The notes: generated by a model not told the origin, from the letters alone. Counted from the stretch's first letter, positions 9,138 to 17,086 are shown. The stretch: DNA of 50,032 bases from Aromatoleum tolulyticum (GCF_900156155.1 NZ_FTMD01000025.1:1-50032); one strand, 5' to 3'. Made by a program: numbers and translations.

Positions 9138-9533
9138 ATGAAGCCGAATTTCCTCCGCAATGCGCTGGGCACACTGCTGCTGGTGCTGGCCTTGCCGGCA
9201 GCACACGCGCAGGGCGCGTCCGCGCCGCCGACCGACGCCGAAACCGGGCTCGCCATTGCCCCCGGTTTCCCGCTCGTCAAGGCCTACTGTACGCTCTGCC
9301 ATTCCGCAAAGTTGGTGACACAGTCTGGCAAGACGCGGGATGGCTGGGTCGAAACGATCCGCTGGATGCAACGGACCCAGGGTCTGTTCGACCTCGGCTC
9401 GTTCGAGGGCGAGATTCTCGACTACCTCGCCGCGCAATACGGCATCAAGGCGCAGACGGGCAGCATGCTGAAACTGCCGCCCCTCGCTGCGGAGTTGATG
9501 CCGCCTTTGCCCTCGGCAGCGGCGGCAAGATGA
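9138..9533 (+). CDS. sorB: Small monohaem cytochrome c, probable SorB electron acceptor
   Basis: Secreted protein of 131 residues with a Sec signal peptide cut after AHAQ at about residue 25 and a single haem-binding CTLCH at 51-55. Downstream are TRDGWVETIRWMQRTQGLF and LDYLAAQYG, a pattern common in small cytochromes paired with molybdenum sulfite oxidases; a methionine near SMLKLPP could be the distal haem ligand. It starts at ATG 9138, preceded by GAGGAGG, 11 bases after sorA, so the two are co-translated. The role as electron acceptor of SorA is inferred from pairing; true SorB homology needs an alignment. Confidence 0.7.
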   Translation: MKPNFLRNALGTLLLVLALPAAHAQGASAPPTDAETGLAIAPGFPLVKAYCTLCHSAKLVTQSGKTRDGWVETIRWMQRTQGLFDLGSFEGEILDYLAAQYGIKAQTGSMLKLPPLAAELMPPLPSAAAAR

Positions 9534-9574
9534 ACAGGCGCGACCCACCCGGCCCCGCTGGCAGAAAATCGCTC

Positions 9575-10477
9575 TTACGGCGGCTGGCGCAAGGCATTCC
9601 GCGCGACCGCCCGCACCGCTGAGGTCAGGGCGTTCAGCGCCTGCGAGCCCAGGCGCCAGCGGTGCCAGTGGAGCGGCACGTCGAGGTAGTTGCCGGGCGC
9701 GATCTCGACGAGTTCGCCCGCCGCGATGGCCGACTGCGCGAAATGCTCCGGCACCATGCCCCAGCCCAGACCGCGCCTGGCCAGCGCGACGAAGCCATGC
9801 ACCGAGGGCACCATGTGGGTTGGCGGCTGCAATGCGTCGGTTGTGAAGCGCGCGATGAACTGCTGCTGCAGCGCGTCCTTCAGGCTGAAGCGCAGCATCG
9901 GCGCGCTGCCGAGGCTGGCCGCATCGACGCCGGCCGGGAAATGGCGGGCGACGTGGGCGGGCGAGGTCACCGCGAGGTAGCGCATCACGCCGAGGGGTTC
10001 GACCGTGCAGCCCTGGATCGGCGCCGGGCTCGCGCTGACGGCCGCCATCACGGTACCGTCGCGCAGCAGCGCGGCCGAATGATCCTGGTCCTCGACGCGC
10101 AGATCGAAGCTGACCGGCGGTTCGGCGGGCATTGCGTCGAAGACCCCGAGGAACCAGCTGTCCAGCGAGTCGGCATTGACCGCGATGGGCATCCGCAGGC
10201 TCGCCTGCGCCGTCGCACCGGTGCTACCCAGCGTGCCGAGCATTTCCGACTCGAGCAGCGCCAGCTCTTCCGTGTAGCGCACCAGCGTCTTTCCGGCTTC
10301 GGTCGCCTGACAGGGGGTGGCGCGCCGGATCAGCACCTGTCCGAGACGTTCCTCCAGCAGCTTGATGCGCTGGCTCACTGCCGAGGGCGTGACGTGGAGC
10401 TTGCGGGCGGCAGCTTCGAACGAGCCTTCGCGGACCACCATGGCGAAGGCCGCAAGCTGGGCATTGTCGATCTTCAT
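9575..10477 (-). CDS. argP: LysR-family regulator ArgP (LysG/IciA type)
   Basis: DNA-binding regulator of 300 residues. The N-terminal winged helix-turn-helix is clear: FAMVVREGSFEAAARKLHVT, PSAVSQRIKLLEERLGQVLI, within the first 60 residues. A LysR effector-binding domain follows. Divergent pairing with an ArgO/LysE exporter gene is the classical ArgP/LysG arrangement, in which the regulator senses arginine or lysine and activates the exporter. Length is normal. ATG 10477 faces a 96-base intergenic region that contains an inverted repeat suitable as its operator. Confidence 0.88.
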   Translation of the reverse strand: MKIDNAQLAAFAMVVREGSFEAAARKLHVTPSAVSQRIKLLEERLGQVLIRRATPCQATEAGKTLVRYTEELALLESEMLGTLGSTGATAQASLRMPIAVNADSLDSWFLGVFDAMPAEPPVSFDLRVEDQDHSAALLRDGTVMAAVSASPAPIQGCTVEPLGVMRYLAVTSPAHVARHFPAGVDAASLGSAPMLRFSLKDALQQQFIARFTTDALQPPTHMVPSVHGFVALARRGLGWGMVPEHFAQSAIAAGELVEIAPGNYLDVPLHWHRWRLGSQALNALTSAVRAVARNALRQPP

Positions 10478-10481
10478 GGTT

Positions 10482-10521
10482 CAGAAAAATTAACGATAAC
10501 TTAGAAAGTTTAGTTTTTCTG
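10482..10521. promoter_or_regulatory. Candidate ArgP operator (inverted repeat) between argP and argO
   Basis: CAGAAAAA at 10482-10489 and TTTTTCTG at 10514-10521 form a perfect 8-base inverted repeat in an AT-rich stretch starting five bases before the argP start codon. This is a position from which a LysR-type protein could both repress its own gene and activate argO. The site is proposed from symmetry alone. Confidence 0.5.
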
Positions 10522-10541
10522 AGCGATTCTCGCCCGCTAGA

Positions 10542-10570
10542 GTGGGCTCGACAACCTTCGTCGAGCCCAC
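10542..10570 (+). promoter_or_regulatory. Perfect hairpin immediately before the argO start codon
   Basis: GTGGGCTCGAC (10542-10552) and GTCGAGCCCAC (10560-10570) pair over 11 bases with a seven-base loop. The stem ends three bases before the ATG at 10574 and no Shine-Dalgarno sequence is visible elsewhere. If transcribed, it would cover the ribosome-binding region of argO and could control translation; if transcription starts inside it, the mRNA would be almost leaderless. Confidence 0.6.
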
Positions 10571-10573
10571 TTC

Positions 10574-11215
10574 ATGGAAACCCAATTTCTGGCCGGATTC
10601 CTCGCCTGCATGGCGCTCATCGTCGCGATCGGCGCGCAGAATTCCTTCGTGCTGCAGCAGGGCATCCGGCGCGAGCACCTGCTGCCGATCACGCTGATCT
10701 GCGCGCTCTCCGATGCGCTGCTGATCGGCGCCGGGATTGCGGGCCTGGGCGCCCTGATCCAGTCCAGTCCGGTCGTACTGAGCCTTGCGCGTTACGGCGG
10801 TGCGATCTTCCTGCTCATCTATGGCGGGCTCGCCGCCCGGCGCGCCTGGCATGGCGAGCGTCTGCACGTCGAAACCGGGGCGCCGGTACCGCTCGCGACG
10901 GCCGTGGCCACCTGCCTCGGCTTCACCTTCCTGAATCCCCACGTGTATCTCGACACGGTGGTGCTGCTCGGCGGCCTCGCGAACCAGCACGGCGAGCAGG
11001 GGCGCTGGGTGTTCGGTGCCGGTTCGGCCGCCGCCAGCCTGCTGTGGTTCTTCGCGCTGGCCTACGGCGCCCGCGTGCTGGCGCCGCTCTTCGACCGTGC
11101 GCTGGCGTGGCGCGTGCTCGATGCCCTGATGGCGCTGGTGATGTTCGCGCTGGCGCTCAGTCTGCTGCAGGGAAACGGCGTTGCGGCCATCGGCGAGATC
11201 CGCGCCGGGCGATAG
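10574..11215 (+). CDS. argO: LysE/ArgO-family basic amino-acid exporter
   Basis: Inner-membrane exporter of 213 residues with about six transmembrane segments. Family landmarks are AIGAQNSFVLQQGIRREHLL near residue 20, CALSDALLIGAGIAGLG near 50 and GFTFLNPHVYLDTVVLLG near 120. Members export arginine or lysine to prevent toxic accumulation; which of the two is exported here cannot be told from sequence alone. The gene is divergent from argP and has an unusual hairpin over its start region. Confidence 0.88.
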   Translation: METQFLAGFLACMALIVAIGAQNSFVLQQGIRREHLLPITLICALSDALLIGAGIAGLGALIQSSPVVLSLARYGGAIFLLIYGGLAARRAWHGERLHVETGAPVPLATAVATCLGFTFLNPHVYLDTVVLLGGLANQHGEQGRWVFGAGSAAASLLWFFALAYGARVLAPLFDRALAWRVLDALMALVMFALALSLLQGNGVAAIGEIRAGR

Positions 11216-11404
11216 GGACGCGGCGTTGGCGCCGTGCGGGTTCATTGCCGGCGACAAACGTACGCTTCGTGGCGCGGTGCCGGGATTTTCCCGGTCAGGC
11301 GGATTACATATCATGCAGTCGTCTATTCTTCGATATGAATCCGACGGCGGCGTGACGCGCACGCCCCCGCCGCGACATCCGTGCGACTACGAGGAGGGGA
11401 TTCC

Positions 11405-12484
11405 TTGGCGAGCCTGCGCTTGGCGGCGCGCATCGTTGTGTGCCTGGCACTGTGCCCGGCTGCCGTCCCGACGGCGACCGCGGCCGATTGGCAATGCGAT
11501 GCCGGATACGTATGGCGCGATGCCTTCCCCGGCGACTACGTGTGCGTGACGCCCGAAGTGCGCGACAGGGTACGGCGCGACAACGACCTCGCGACCTCGC
11601 GCCGGGCGCCGGGGAGCCTGAATCCGGGGGTCTGCAGTCCGGGCTTCGTCGCGCGCGAGGCCTATGCCGGCGACACCACCTGCGTCACGCCGTCCGGGCG
11701 CGAAAGGGCGCGCCGTGAAAACGAACTGGCCGACAGACGCCGCAACCGTACCGGCGGCCCCGAGGGGCTGGACACCTGCCTGCCGGGCTTCGTGTGGCGC
11801 GAGGCGTCGCCGACGGATTTCGTGTGCGTCGATCCAGCCGCGCGGCAGCGCGTGCGCGAGGAGAACGCCAACGCCGCGAACACGCGTGGCAGCCGCGCCT
11901 GCCTGCCCGGGTACGTGTGGCGCGAAGCCTCGCCGACCGACCATGTGTGCGTCGAGCCGGCGGAGCGGGAGCAGGCCGATCTCGACAATCGCGCGTACGA
12001 AACGCGCGCGCGCACGCTCGGCGGGGCGTGCGACAGCTATGCCGAGGAGGCGGTTGCCCGATACAACGAGATGGTCGCGCGCAACTGCGGTTTCTCGGGG
12101 GCGCACTGGCAGGGCAATCCCGCCGTACACCGGGAATGGTGCACACAGGCGACCCGCGCCGAGCGCGACGACGTGGCCGTGATGCGGCGCGAGGAACTTC
12201 GGAGGTGTGCGTTGCCGGCGGCGGAGTCGGAGCGGCCGTCGTGGGAACAATGTGCCGTGAGCGCCGTCATCGCCAACCGCGCGTGCGTGAACGGCGACGG
12301 CTCGCCGGCGGAGATCGCGGCGGGCAGGTTGTCGTCGGTGGGCTGCGGTGCCAACGCCGACAATGCCCGGCTGCGGGCAAGAATCGGCTTCGGCGGGAGA
12401 TTCTGCCTGTCGGCAGACGGGACGACCGACCGGGGATGCTGCAGCTACGAGGAGCAGATCGTCCCCGGTTGCCTGTGCCGGTAG
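11405..12484 (+). CDS. Secreted cysteine-rich protein with four tandem repeats, unknown function
   Basis: Predicted exported protein of 359 residues. A signal peptide ending near TATA-ADW (about residue 27) is followed by four repeats of 35-37 residues with the pattern C-x-P-G-[FY]-V-x-R-[ED]-A-x-x-x-D-x-x-C-V-x-P-x-x-R, then a short charged helix with a conserved D/E-N. They begin near residues 31, 77, 125 and 166. Repeats 3 and 4 share a nearly identical core (PGFVWREASPTDFVCV and PGYVWREASPTDHVCV). The two cysteines of each unit probably form a disulfide. The C-terminal half is also cysteine-rich (CGANAD, CCSYEEQIVPGCLC) and unlike the repeats. TTG 11405 has GGAGGGG seven bases upstream; GTG 11381 is an alternative without one. 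I do not recognise a named domain. Confidence 0.75.
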   Translation: MASLRLAARIVVCLALCPAAVPTATAADWQCDAGYVWRDAFPGDYVCVTPEVRDRVRRDNDLATSRRAPGSLNPGVCSPGFVAREAYAGDTTCVTPSGRERARRENELADRRRNRTGGPEGLDTCLPGFVWREASPTDFVCVDPAARQRVREENANAANTRGSRACLPGYVWREASPTDHVCVEPAEREQADLDNRAYETRARTLGGACDSYAEEAVARYNEMVARNCGFSGAHWQGNPAVHREWCTQATRAERDDVAVMRREELRRCALPAAESERPSWEQCAVSAVIANRACVNGDGSPAEIAAGRLSSVGCGANADNARLRARIGFGGRFCLSADGTTDRGCCSYEEQIVPGCLCR

Positions 12485-12485
12485 G

Positions 12486-12507
12486 CGGGGCCGTTCCGCC
12501 CCCGCGG
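12486..12507. terminator. GC-rich stem-loop between convergent genes
   Basis: A G-run followed by a C-run (GGCGGGG and CCGCCCCCGC around a short loop) lies in the 26-base gap between the repeat protein and the lectin-like gene. It could terminate transcription from both sides; there is no clear U-tract, so the call is tentative. Confidence 0.3.
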
Positions 12508-12510
12508 CGT

Positions 12511-13188
12511 TCACTTTTCGGCGAAGCAGTAGAGGAGGCCGTCGCCGCCCGTGCTCTGCAGCGCCTTCTGGCTGCAGCCCTGCGTCGGGTGGGCCGAGTT
12601 CCACGATGTCGCCCACGCGTCTCCGGTCGGGCCGGCGCGGTCGTGGTGGCCGGTCATCGCCATGCCTTCGTCGCCGCCCTTCGTCCAGTTTCCGCAGGTC
12701 ATGTCATGGAACGGCGGGCTGGGCGGGAAGGCCGTCCCGTCGGGGCGCGAGCCGGTGAGGATGTCATGGCGGTTGGGTTTTTCGGTGCGGCCGTTCACCA
12801 TCTGTCCCTTCTCGTCCAGCAGGGTGGCCTTGGTCAGATTGGAGTGCGGCGAGTGCAGTTCGTCGACATTGCGCGCGATCAGCACGCCTTTGGCATTGAA
12901 CCAGGGGCCGGTGCCGATGCGATCGCGTGCGTGCACGACATTGGTGTCATTGATTGCTGCCGCCTGCGTGCTGAGATAGGCGCGCCAGGTGCGCTTTCCG
13001 GCTCCGGCCGTCGCGGCGAGCTTCTCGCAATGCCGGTCGGCGCCTTCGAGCCCACCGAGATTCGCCCCGTTGCCGGGGCCCGCGCTGGTGACGAAGAACG
13101 ACATGTCGACCGCCATCGCAGGCAGCGACGCGCCCCACATGACCAGGGCTCCCGCCAGAATCCTCACCGTCTTCTTCGTGTCATGCAT
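12511..13188 (-). CDS. Secreted lectin-like protein
   Basis: Exported protein of 225 residues. The signal peptide (KKTVRILAGALVMWGASLPAMA, residues 5-26) is followed by FFVTSAGPGNGANLGGLEGADRHC, TWRAYLSTQ, and a cysteine-bracketed end (HDMTCGNW ... GDGLLYCFAE). The combination of FVTS, NLGGL-x-GAD-x-C and a WRAYLS strand resembles the DUF1554 family, often labelled lectin and thought to have a C-type-lectin/endostatin-like fold. Ligand and role are unknown. ATG 13188 has AAGGAGGA, a near-perfect ribosome site, so the longer in-frame start is rejected. Confidence 0.65.
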   Translation of the reverse strand: MHDTKKTVRILAGALVMWGASLPAMAVDMSFFVTSAGPGNGANLGGLEGADRHCEKLAATAGAGKRTWRAYLSTQAAAINDTNVVHARDRIGTGPWFNAKGVLIARNVDELHSPHSNLTKATLLDEKGQMVNGRTEKPNRHDILTGSRPDGTAFPPSPPFHDMTCGNWTKGGDEGMAMTGHHDRAGPTGDAWATSWNSAHPTQGCSQKALQSTGGDGLLYCFAEK

Positions 13189-13368
13189 GAATTCCTCCTT
13201 CCTGGGGTTGGTGGAAACATTTAGATGGAATCCTCCCCGATCGGTTCGCGGCACGAATGCATGCCGTACGGATCGAGCCGCCGCCGCGGAGCCCCGGTGC
13301 CGACGCTGCGCCGCAGCGGAAGTGCGCTACCCTTGCATCCTCGCGTCCGAATTCGAAGATCCCGACCG

Positions 13369-14463
13369 ATGACAGTCCCCGGCAGTTGGAGCAGGGTCGC
13401 GGCGCTGCTCCGCGACGAGTTGCGCCAGCTCATGACGATCAAGCCGAGCGACCGCCCCTGGCAGATGCCGTTCGCCGCGGCGCTGGCCACGGGCCTGCCG
13501 CTGCTGGTGGGCGCCTGGTTCGACCGCATGGACTACGGCCTGATCTCGTCGCTGGGCGGGCTGGTCTTCCTGTATCTGCCGGAAACGCCGCTGCATCACC
13601 GCATGGTCGCGCTGATGGCGAGCGCGTTCGCGATGACGGCCAGCTACGCGCTGGGGGTGATGAGCCACCTCGTGCCGCCGGTGATGATGATGGTGCTGAC
13701 CTTCACCGCGATCCTCGTCACGATGGTGTGCCGCTTCTACCGCGTCGGGCCGCCGGGGAGCCTGTTCTTCATCATGGCGGCGTCGATCGGCGCGTATTCG
13801 CCCGGCGGCATCCTGGAGGTGCCGCTCAAGGTCGGGCTGTTCGCGATGGGCTGCCTGCTGGCGAGCCTGATCGCGTTCTTCTACAGCGTGTACATCCTGC
13901 GCCGGCGCGATCCCCGGCCGGTCGAGCCGCTGCCCGCGCCGACCTTCGATTTCGTGGTGTTCGACTCGGTCGTGATCGGCCTGAGCGTCGGCGTGTCGCT
14001 CGCGCTCGCGCAGCTGCTGCAACTCGAACGGGCCTACTGGGTGCCCGTGAGCTGCCTCGCGGTGATGCAGGGCATGAACCTGCGCGCCGTGTGGGACAAG
14101 CAGCTGCATCGCCTTCTCGGCACCGCCATCGGCATGCTCGTGTCGTGGGGGCTGCTGAGCCTGCCGCTGGACAAATGGTCCATCTCGCTGGTGATGATCG
14201 GGCTGGCCTTCGTCGTCGAAACCGCCGTCGTGCGCCACTACGGCTTTGCGGCAATCTTCATCACGCCGTTGACCATCCTGCTGGCGGAGGCCGCGACGCT
14301 GGGGCACGGCTCGGCCACCGAACTGATCCAGGCGCGCTTCTTCGACACCCTGCTCGGTTGCCTGGTCGGCTTCGCGGGCGGCATCTGCCTGCACAGCCCG
14401 CGGTTCCGCACCGTCGTCGGTGCGCAGATGCGGCGGCTGGTTCCCGCGCGCCTCTTCAGCTAG
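13369..14463 (+). CDS. FUSC-family inner-membrane protein
   Basis: Polytopic membrane protein of 364 residues with two blocks of hydrophobic segments (about residues 35-170 and 205-340) separated by a charged region. The architecture and motifs, such as GLISSLGGLVFLYLPET in the first half and ERAYWVPVSCLAVMQG followed by RLLGTAIG in the second, fit the FUSC_2/aromatic acid exporter family. Substrate is unknown. ATG 13369 was chosen because the upstream in-frame stretch is arginine-rich and unlike the family. The 3' end overlaps the convergent chaC by eight bases. Confidence 0.75.
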   Translation: MTVPGSWSRVAALLRDELRQLMTIKPSDRPWQMPFAAALATGLPLLVGAWFDRMDYGLISSLGGLVFLYLPETPLHHRMVALMASAFAMTASYALGVMSHLVPPVMMMVLTFTAILVTMVCRFYRVGPPGSLFFIMAASIGAYSPGGILEVPLKVGLFAMGCLLASLIAFFYSVYILRRRDPRPVEPLPAPTFDFVVFDSVVIGLSVGVSLALAQLLQLERAYWVPVSCLAVMQGMNLRAVWDKQLHRLLGTAIGMLVSWGLLSLPLDKWSISLVMIGLAFVVETAVVRHYGFAAIFITPLTILLAEAATLGHGSATELIQARFFDTLLGCLVGFAGGICLHSPRFRTVVGAQMRRLVPARLFS

Positions 14464-15208
14464 CCGGCGTCGCCACGCATCCGGTGCGCGCGTCGATGCC
14501 GACCAGGCACGCAAGGCGCCTGACATAGTCGTCCGTCACGCACAGGCGATCGAGCTGCGCCACGACCTGGCGGAGGTAATCGAGATTGCTGCCGCGATTG
14601 CCGCAGGCATGCATGATCACGTTTGCCACTTCATGCAGTGGCATTTCCGATGCCCCGGTTTCGTCCGCGGGGTCCGACACCAGCACCAGGGCATCGAGGG
14701 CGCCCTGGGGCGTCGAAACCGGCAGGATGCGGGGCTGATACCCGCCCAGAATCATTTCCCTGCGCCAGAAGATGAGGGATTCCCGCTCGAGCGTCGAGCG
14801 TTCGATCCTGAAGGCCAGACCATCGCAGCGTCCCGCCCGCGGTTCCAGCGACAGGACCAGGCCGGGGTGTTCGGGAGATCCGCGTCCGATCGTCGTCTTG
14901 TGCGTGAAGCGGCGCTCGTAACCCGGCAGCGAGGCGCGGCGCACCTCGGCGAAGTGAAAGCCGGGATCCCACATCAGCGATCCGTAGGCGAAGATCCACA
15001 GATCCTGCGACGCGGCGATGGCTGAGAGCGTGGCGCGGCGGGATGCTTCGAGCGCTTCGTCCGACACCCGCCAGTTCGCGCCGAGGCCGCGGGCGTGCGC
15101 CTGGACATCCCACGCGGCGAGCATCTCGTTCGAGATGCGCAGTCCGGAGTCTTCCGCGCCGATGATCCTGCCGTGCAACTCGGGGAGGTAGCGGAACGCG
15201 TCATTCAT
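14456..15208 (-). CDS. chaC: Glutathione-specific gamma-glutamylcyclotransferase (ChaC family)
   Basis: Cytosolic enzyme of 250 residues. WIFAYGSLMWDPGFHF around residue 70 is the substrate-binding loop of ChaC proteins, RRFTHKTTIGRGSPEHPGL follows, and FWRREM with the conserved glutamate and GYQPRILPV lies in the middle. ChaC cleaves glutathione to 5-oxoproline and Cys-Gly. The N-terminal 65 residues are longer than in short ChaC proteins. ATG 15208 has AGGGGAAA upstream. It ends inside the convergent FUSC gene. Confidence 0.85.
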   Translation of the reverse strand: MNDAFRYLPELHGRIIGAEDSGLRISNEMLAAWDVQAHARGLGANWRVSDEALEASRRATLSAIAASQDLWIFAYGSLMWDPGFHFAEVRRASLPGYERRFTHKTTIGRGSPEHPGLVLSLEPRAGRCDGLAFRIERSTLERESLIFWRREMILGGYQPRILPVSTPQGALDALVLVSDPADETGASEMPLHEVANVIMHACGNRGSNLDYLRQVVAQLDRLCVTDDYVRRLACLVGIDARTGCVATPAS

Positions 15209-15264
15209 CGATTTCCCCTGGTGCTGGAAGGCGGTCGTCCCCCGCCTGCGGGCGAAGGTTTCGC

Positions 15265-15340
15265 TCAGCCCTTGACCGCTTCGAGCGAGATCGTGATGGT
15301 CACGTCATCGCCGACGTGGGGGGCGAATTTGCTGGATAAC
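15265..15340 (-). pseudogene. Possible C-terminal remnant of a YceI-family gene
   Basis: On the minus strand an open frame ends in SSKFAPHVGDDVTITISLEA followed by VKG and a stop. This looks like the last strands of YceI-type periplasmic lipid-binding proteins, which often end in VGDEV-T-x-x-I-x-VEAVK. The residues before it do not resemble YceI in any frame, so the rest of the gene appears to be deleted. The match is only about 23 residues long and could be chance. Confidence 0.35.
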
Positions 15341-15802
15341 GGAGCGGGGTGATTCGTCGAGCCGCTTGCTTGCGGCGTTGGTAGAACTTTACGTGCGCGG
15401 AGCGTGGCAAAAAAGACAACAATCGCAAATATTCGATTGCTGATATCGCAACAGTTGCGTGCCGGGACGCAGCCACTCGTAATGGTCGGGATCCGGTCGT
15501 CTGGCGGGGGCGGGCGTTTGACTGCAGGGCGGAGGTATGGCGGACCCTGCAAATGCGCGAGGAAACCGTGGTCGCCACTGTGACTGCGAAACGGGCGTTG
15601 GGGGCGTGCGAGCCCGGGGTGAATTTTCGCTTCGGCTAATGAGCGGGAATAAATGCCGCGCGCGGGTGTTTACAGTCATGGCGACACAGCGGCGGGCGCG
15701 TGGTCCCGATACCGCTTGGGGAAATCATTCCGAGCCGTGTCATGCGGCAGGCCGTGGCGTCGTGTTGATCAACGGAGATGTCACCCAAGGAGGACACCCA
15801 AC
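15341..15802. other. Gap with no recognised gene
   Basis: This 460-base stretch has lower GC than its surroundings. Open frames in it have no family resemblance and no credible ribosome sites. The one structured feature is CAATCG (15420-15425) facing CGATTG (15434-15439) across an eight-base AT-rich spacer, a possible operator. The last 20 bases contain the AAGGAGG of the CHRD gene. Confidence 0.4.
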
Positions 15803-16378
15803 ATGCGTAAGACTTTGACCGCGCTTGCCTTGACGCTCGGGCTCGTTACCGCCGCCCACGCTCAGGACCCTTTGCACTTCAGGGCGCAACTCGTGGGCGG
15901 CGATCTCGCCGGCAATGCCATTGCCACGCGGGCGACCGGCCAGGCGGATTTCGACGTGATCGAGCACGAGACCGGCACCGCCATCCGCTTCAGGATGAAC
16001 GTCGCCGGCCTCAGCAACCTGTTCATGGCCCACATCCACATCGCCGGCTCGGGGCCGGTCGCCAACAATCAGCCGGTCGGGCCGATTGCATTCTGGTTCG
16101 TGCCGACCGTCCCGGGGACGCCGAACAGCAATGTTGCGGACATGAGCGAGGGCAGCCTGAGTGCCGGCTTCATCATGACCAATGCCCAGTTGGTCGGCCC
16201 GCTCGCTTTCGATCCCGGTAATCCGGGGAGCACCGGCGTCGCCGGCCTGATCAAGGCGATCACGGAGCGGCGGGCGACCATCGTCGTGCATACCAGCGAT
16301 CTCGACGGCACCAACAACCAGACCCCCGGACTCACCGGCGATTCGCCCGCAGGGGAGCTGCGTGGACTGATCCAGTAA
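15803..16378 (+). CDS. Secreted CHRD-domain protein
   Basis: Exported protein of 191 residues. A signal peptide (residues 1-20, ending AAHAQ) precedes a single CHRD domain: FRAQLVGGDLAGN, a strand-rich segment with AIRFRMNVAGLSNLFMAHIHIA, and a C-terminal ATIVVHTSDLDGTNNQTPG with GELRGLI. The HIH and VVHT strands are hallmarks of this immunoglobulin-like domain first defined in chordin. The bacterial function is unknown. ATG 15803 has AAGGAGG ten bases upstream, which settles the start. Confidence 0.82.
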   Translation: MRKTLTALALTLGLVTAAHAQDPLHFRAQLVGGDLAGNAIATRATGQADFDVIEHETGTAIRFRMNVAGLSNLFMAHIHIAGSGPVANNQPVGPIAFWFVPTVPGTPNSNVADMSEGSLSAGFIMTNAQLVGPLAFDPGNPGSTGVAGLIKAITERRATIVVHTSDLDGTNNQTPGLTGDSPAGELRGLIQ

Positions 16379-16433
16379 TCGGCCTGATCGATGACCGCCG
16401 CGCCCTGTCCCGCGGAAGGGGCAGGGCGGGGCG

Positions 16434-16880
16434 TCAGTCCGGAATTTCGGGCTCGACGAGCCGCGCCAGATGCTCGAGCGACTCCTGCCAGCCGAGGTAG
16501 CAGAACTCCACCGGAACCGCCTCCGGGATGCCCTCCTGCACGATGTTCACCTCCGCGCCGCAGGCCACCGGGCGCAGCGAGACCGTCGTCACCATCTCGC
16601 CGGGCAGGTTGGCGTCGTCGAACTTGTCCGTGTAGCGGATGCGCTCGTGCGGCACCAGCTCCAGATAGCTGCCGCCAAAGGACTGGCCGTTGCCCGTGCT
16701 GAAATTCCTGAACGCCATCCTGAAGGTGCCGCCCACCGTGGCATCCAGATGGTCGACCTTGCAGGTGAAGCCGTTGGGCGGCAGCCATCGCGCGAGGGCC
16801 TCCGCATCGAGGAAGGCGCGGTAGATCTTCTCGGGCTTTGCGCGCAGCACGCGGTGCAGACGGACGGTACCGGTAGGCAT
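16434..16880 (-). CDS. SRPBCC/AHSA1-domain protein
   Basis: Cytosolic protein of 148 residues with the START-like helix-grip fold of the AHSA1 family: HRVLRAKPEKIYRAFLDAEALARWLPPNGF at the N-terminus, GGTFRMAF and GGSYLELVPHERIRYTDKF in the middle, and GWQESLEHLARLVEP as the C-terminal helix. Members bind hydrophobic ligands or act as stress-related cochaperone-like proteins; the ligand here is unknown. ATG 16880 follows AGGAGAGATC. The longer upstream frame is discarded for lack of similarity. Confidence 0.8.
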   Translation of the reverse strand: MPTGTVRLHRVLRAKPEKIYRAFLDAEALARWLPPNGFTCKVDHLDATVGGTFRMAFRNFSTGNGQSFGGSYLELVPHERIRYTDKFDDANLPGEMVTTVSLRPVACGAEVNIVQEGIPEAVPVEFCYLGWQESLEHLARLVEPEIPD

Positions 16881-17056
16881 GATCTCTCCTTTCGTCGGGG
16901 GTGGATACGCGGCTGTTGTCGCCGCTTCTCGTACCATAGAACCGCAGGGCGAAAAAGCGAGGGCTTGCTCCCGCACGGGACGCAAGTTCGATTGACTTCC
17001 CCGGTCACGACATCGATCTTGCGTGCGGTGACGATCGCGCCGCGCACGCAAGGGGC

Positions 17057-17086
17057 AAAAAAATGGCGCGACCAGGGTCGCGCCAT
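17057..17086 (-). terminator. Rho-independent terminator of amt
   Basis: ATGGCGCGAC (17063-17072) and GTCGCGCCAT (17077-17086) form a perfect 10-base-pair stem with a four-base loop. Read on the minus strand it is followed by seven T residues (A-run at 17057-17063). This is a textbook intrinsic terminator 64 bases after the amt stop codon. Confidence 0.88.

Noticed and set aside
7819-9533. A SoxCD sulfane dehydrogenase
   Set aside because: No soxXYZAB genes are near, the cytochrome is a short monohaem protein, and the tau context favours a sulfite dehydrogenase. It remains a distant alternative.
11794-13224. A 476-codon plus-strand frame spanning the repeat protein and the lectin-like gene
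   Set aside because: It is out of frame with the first and antisense to the second. Both of those have signal peptides and ribosome sites, while this frame has neither.
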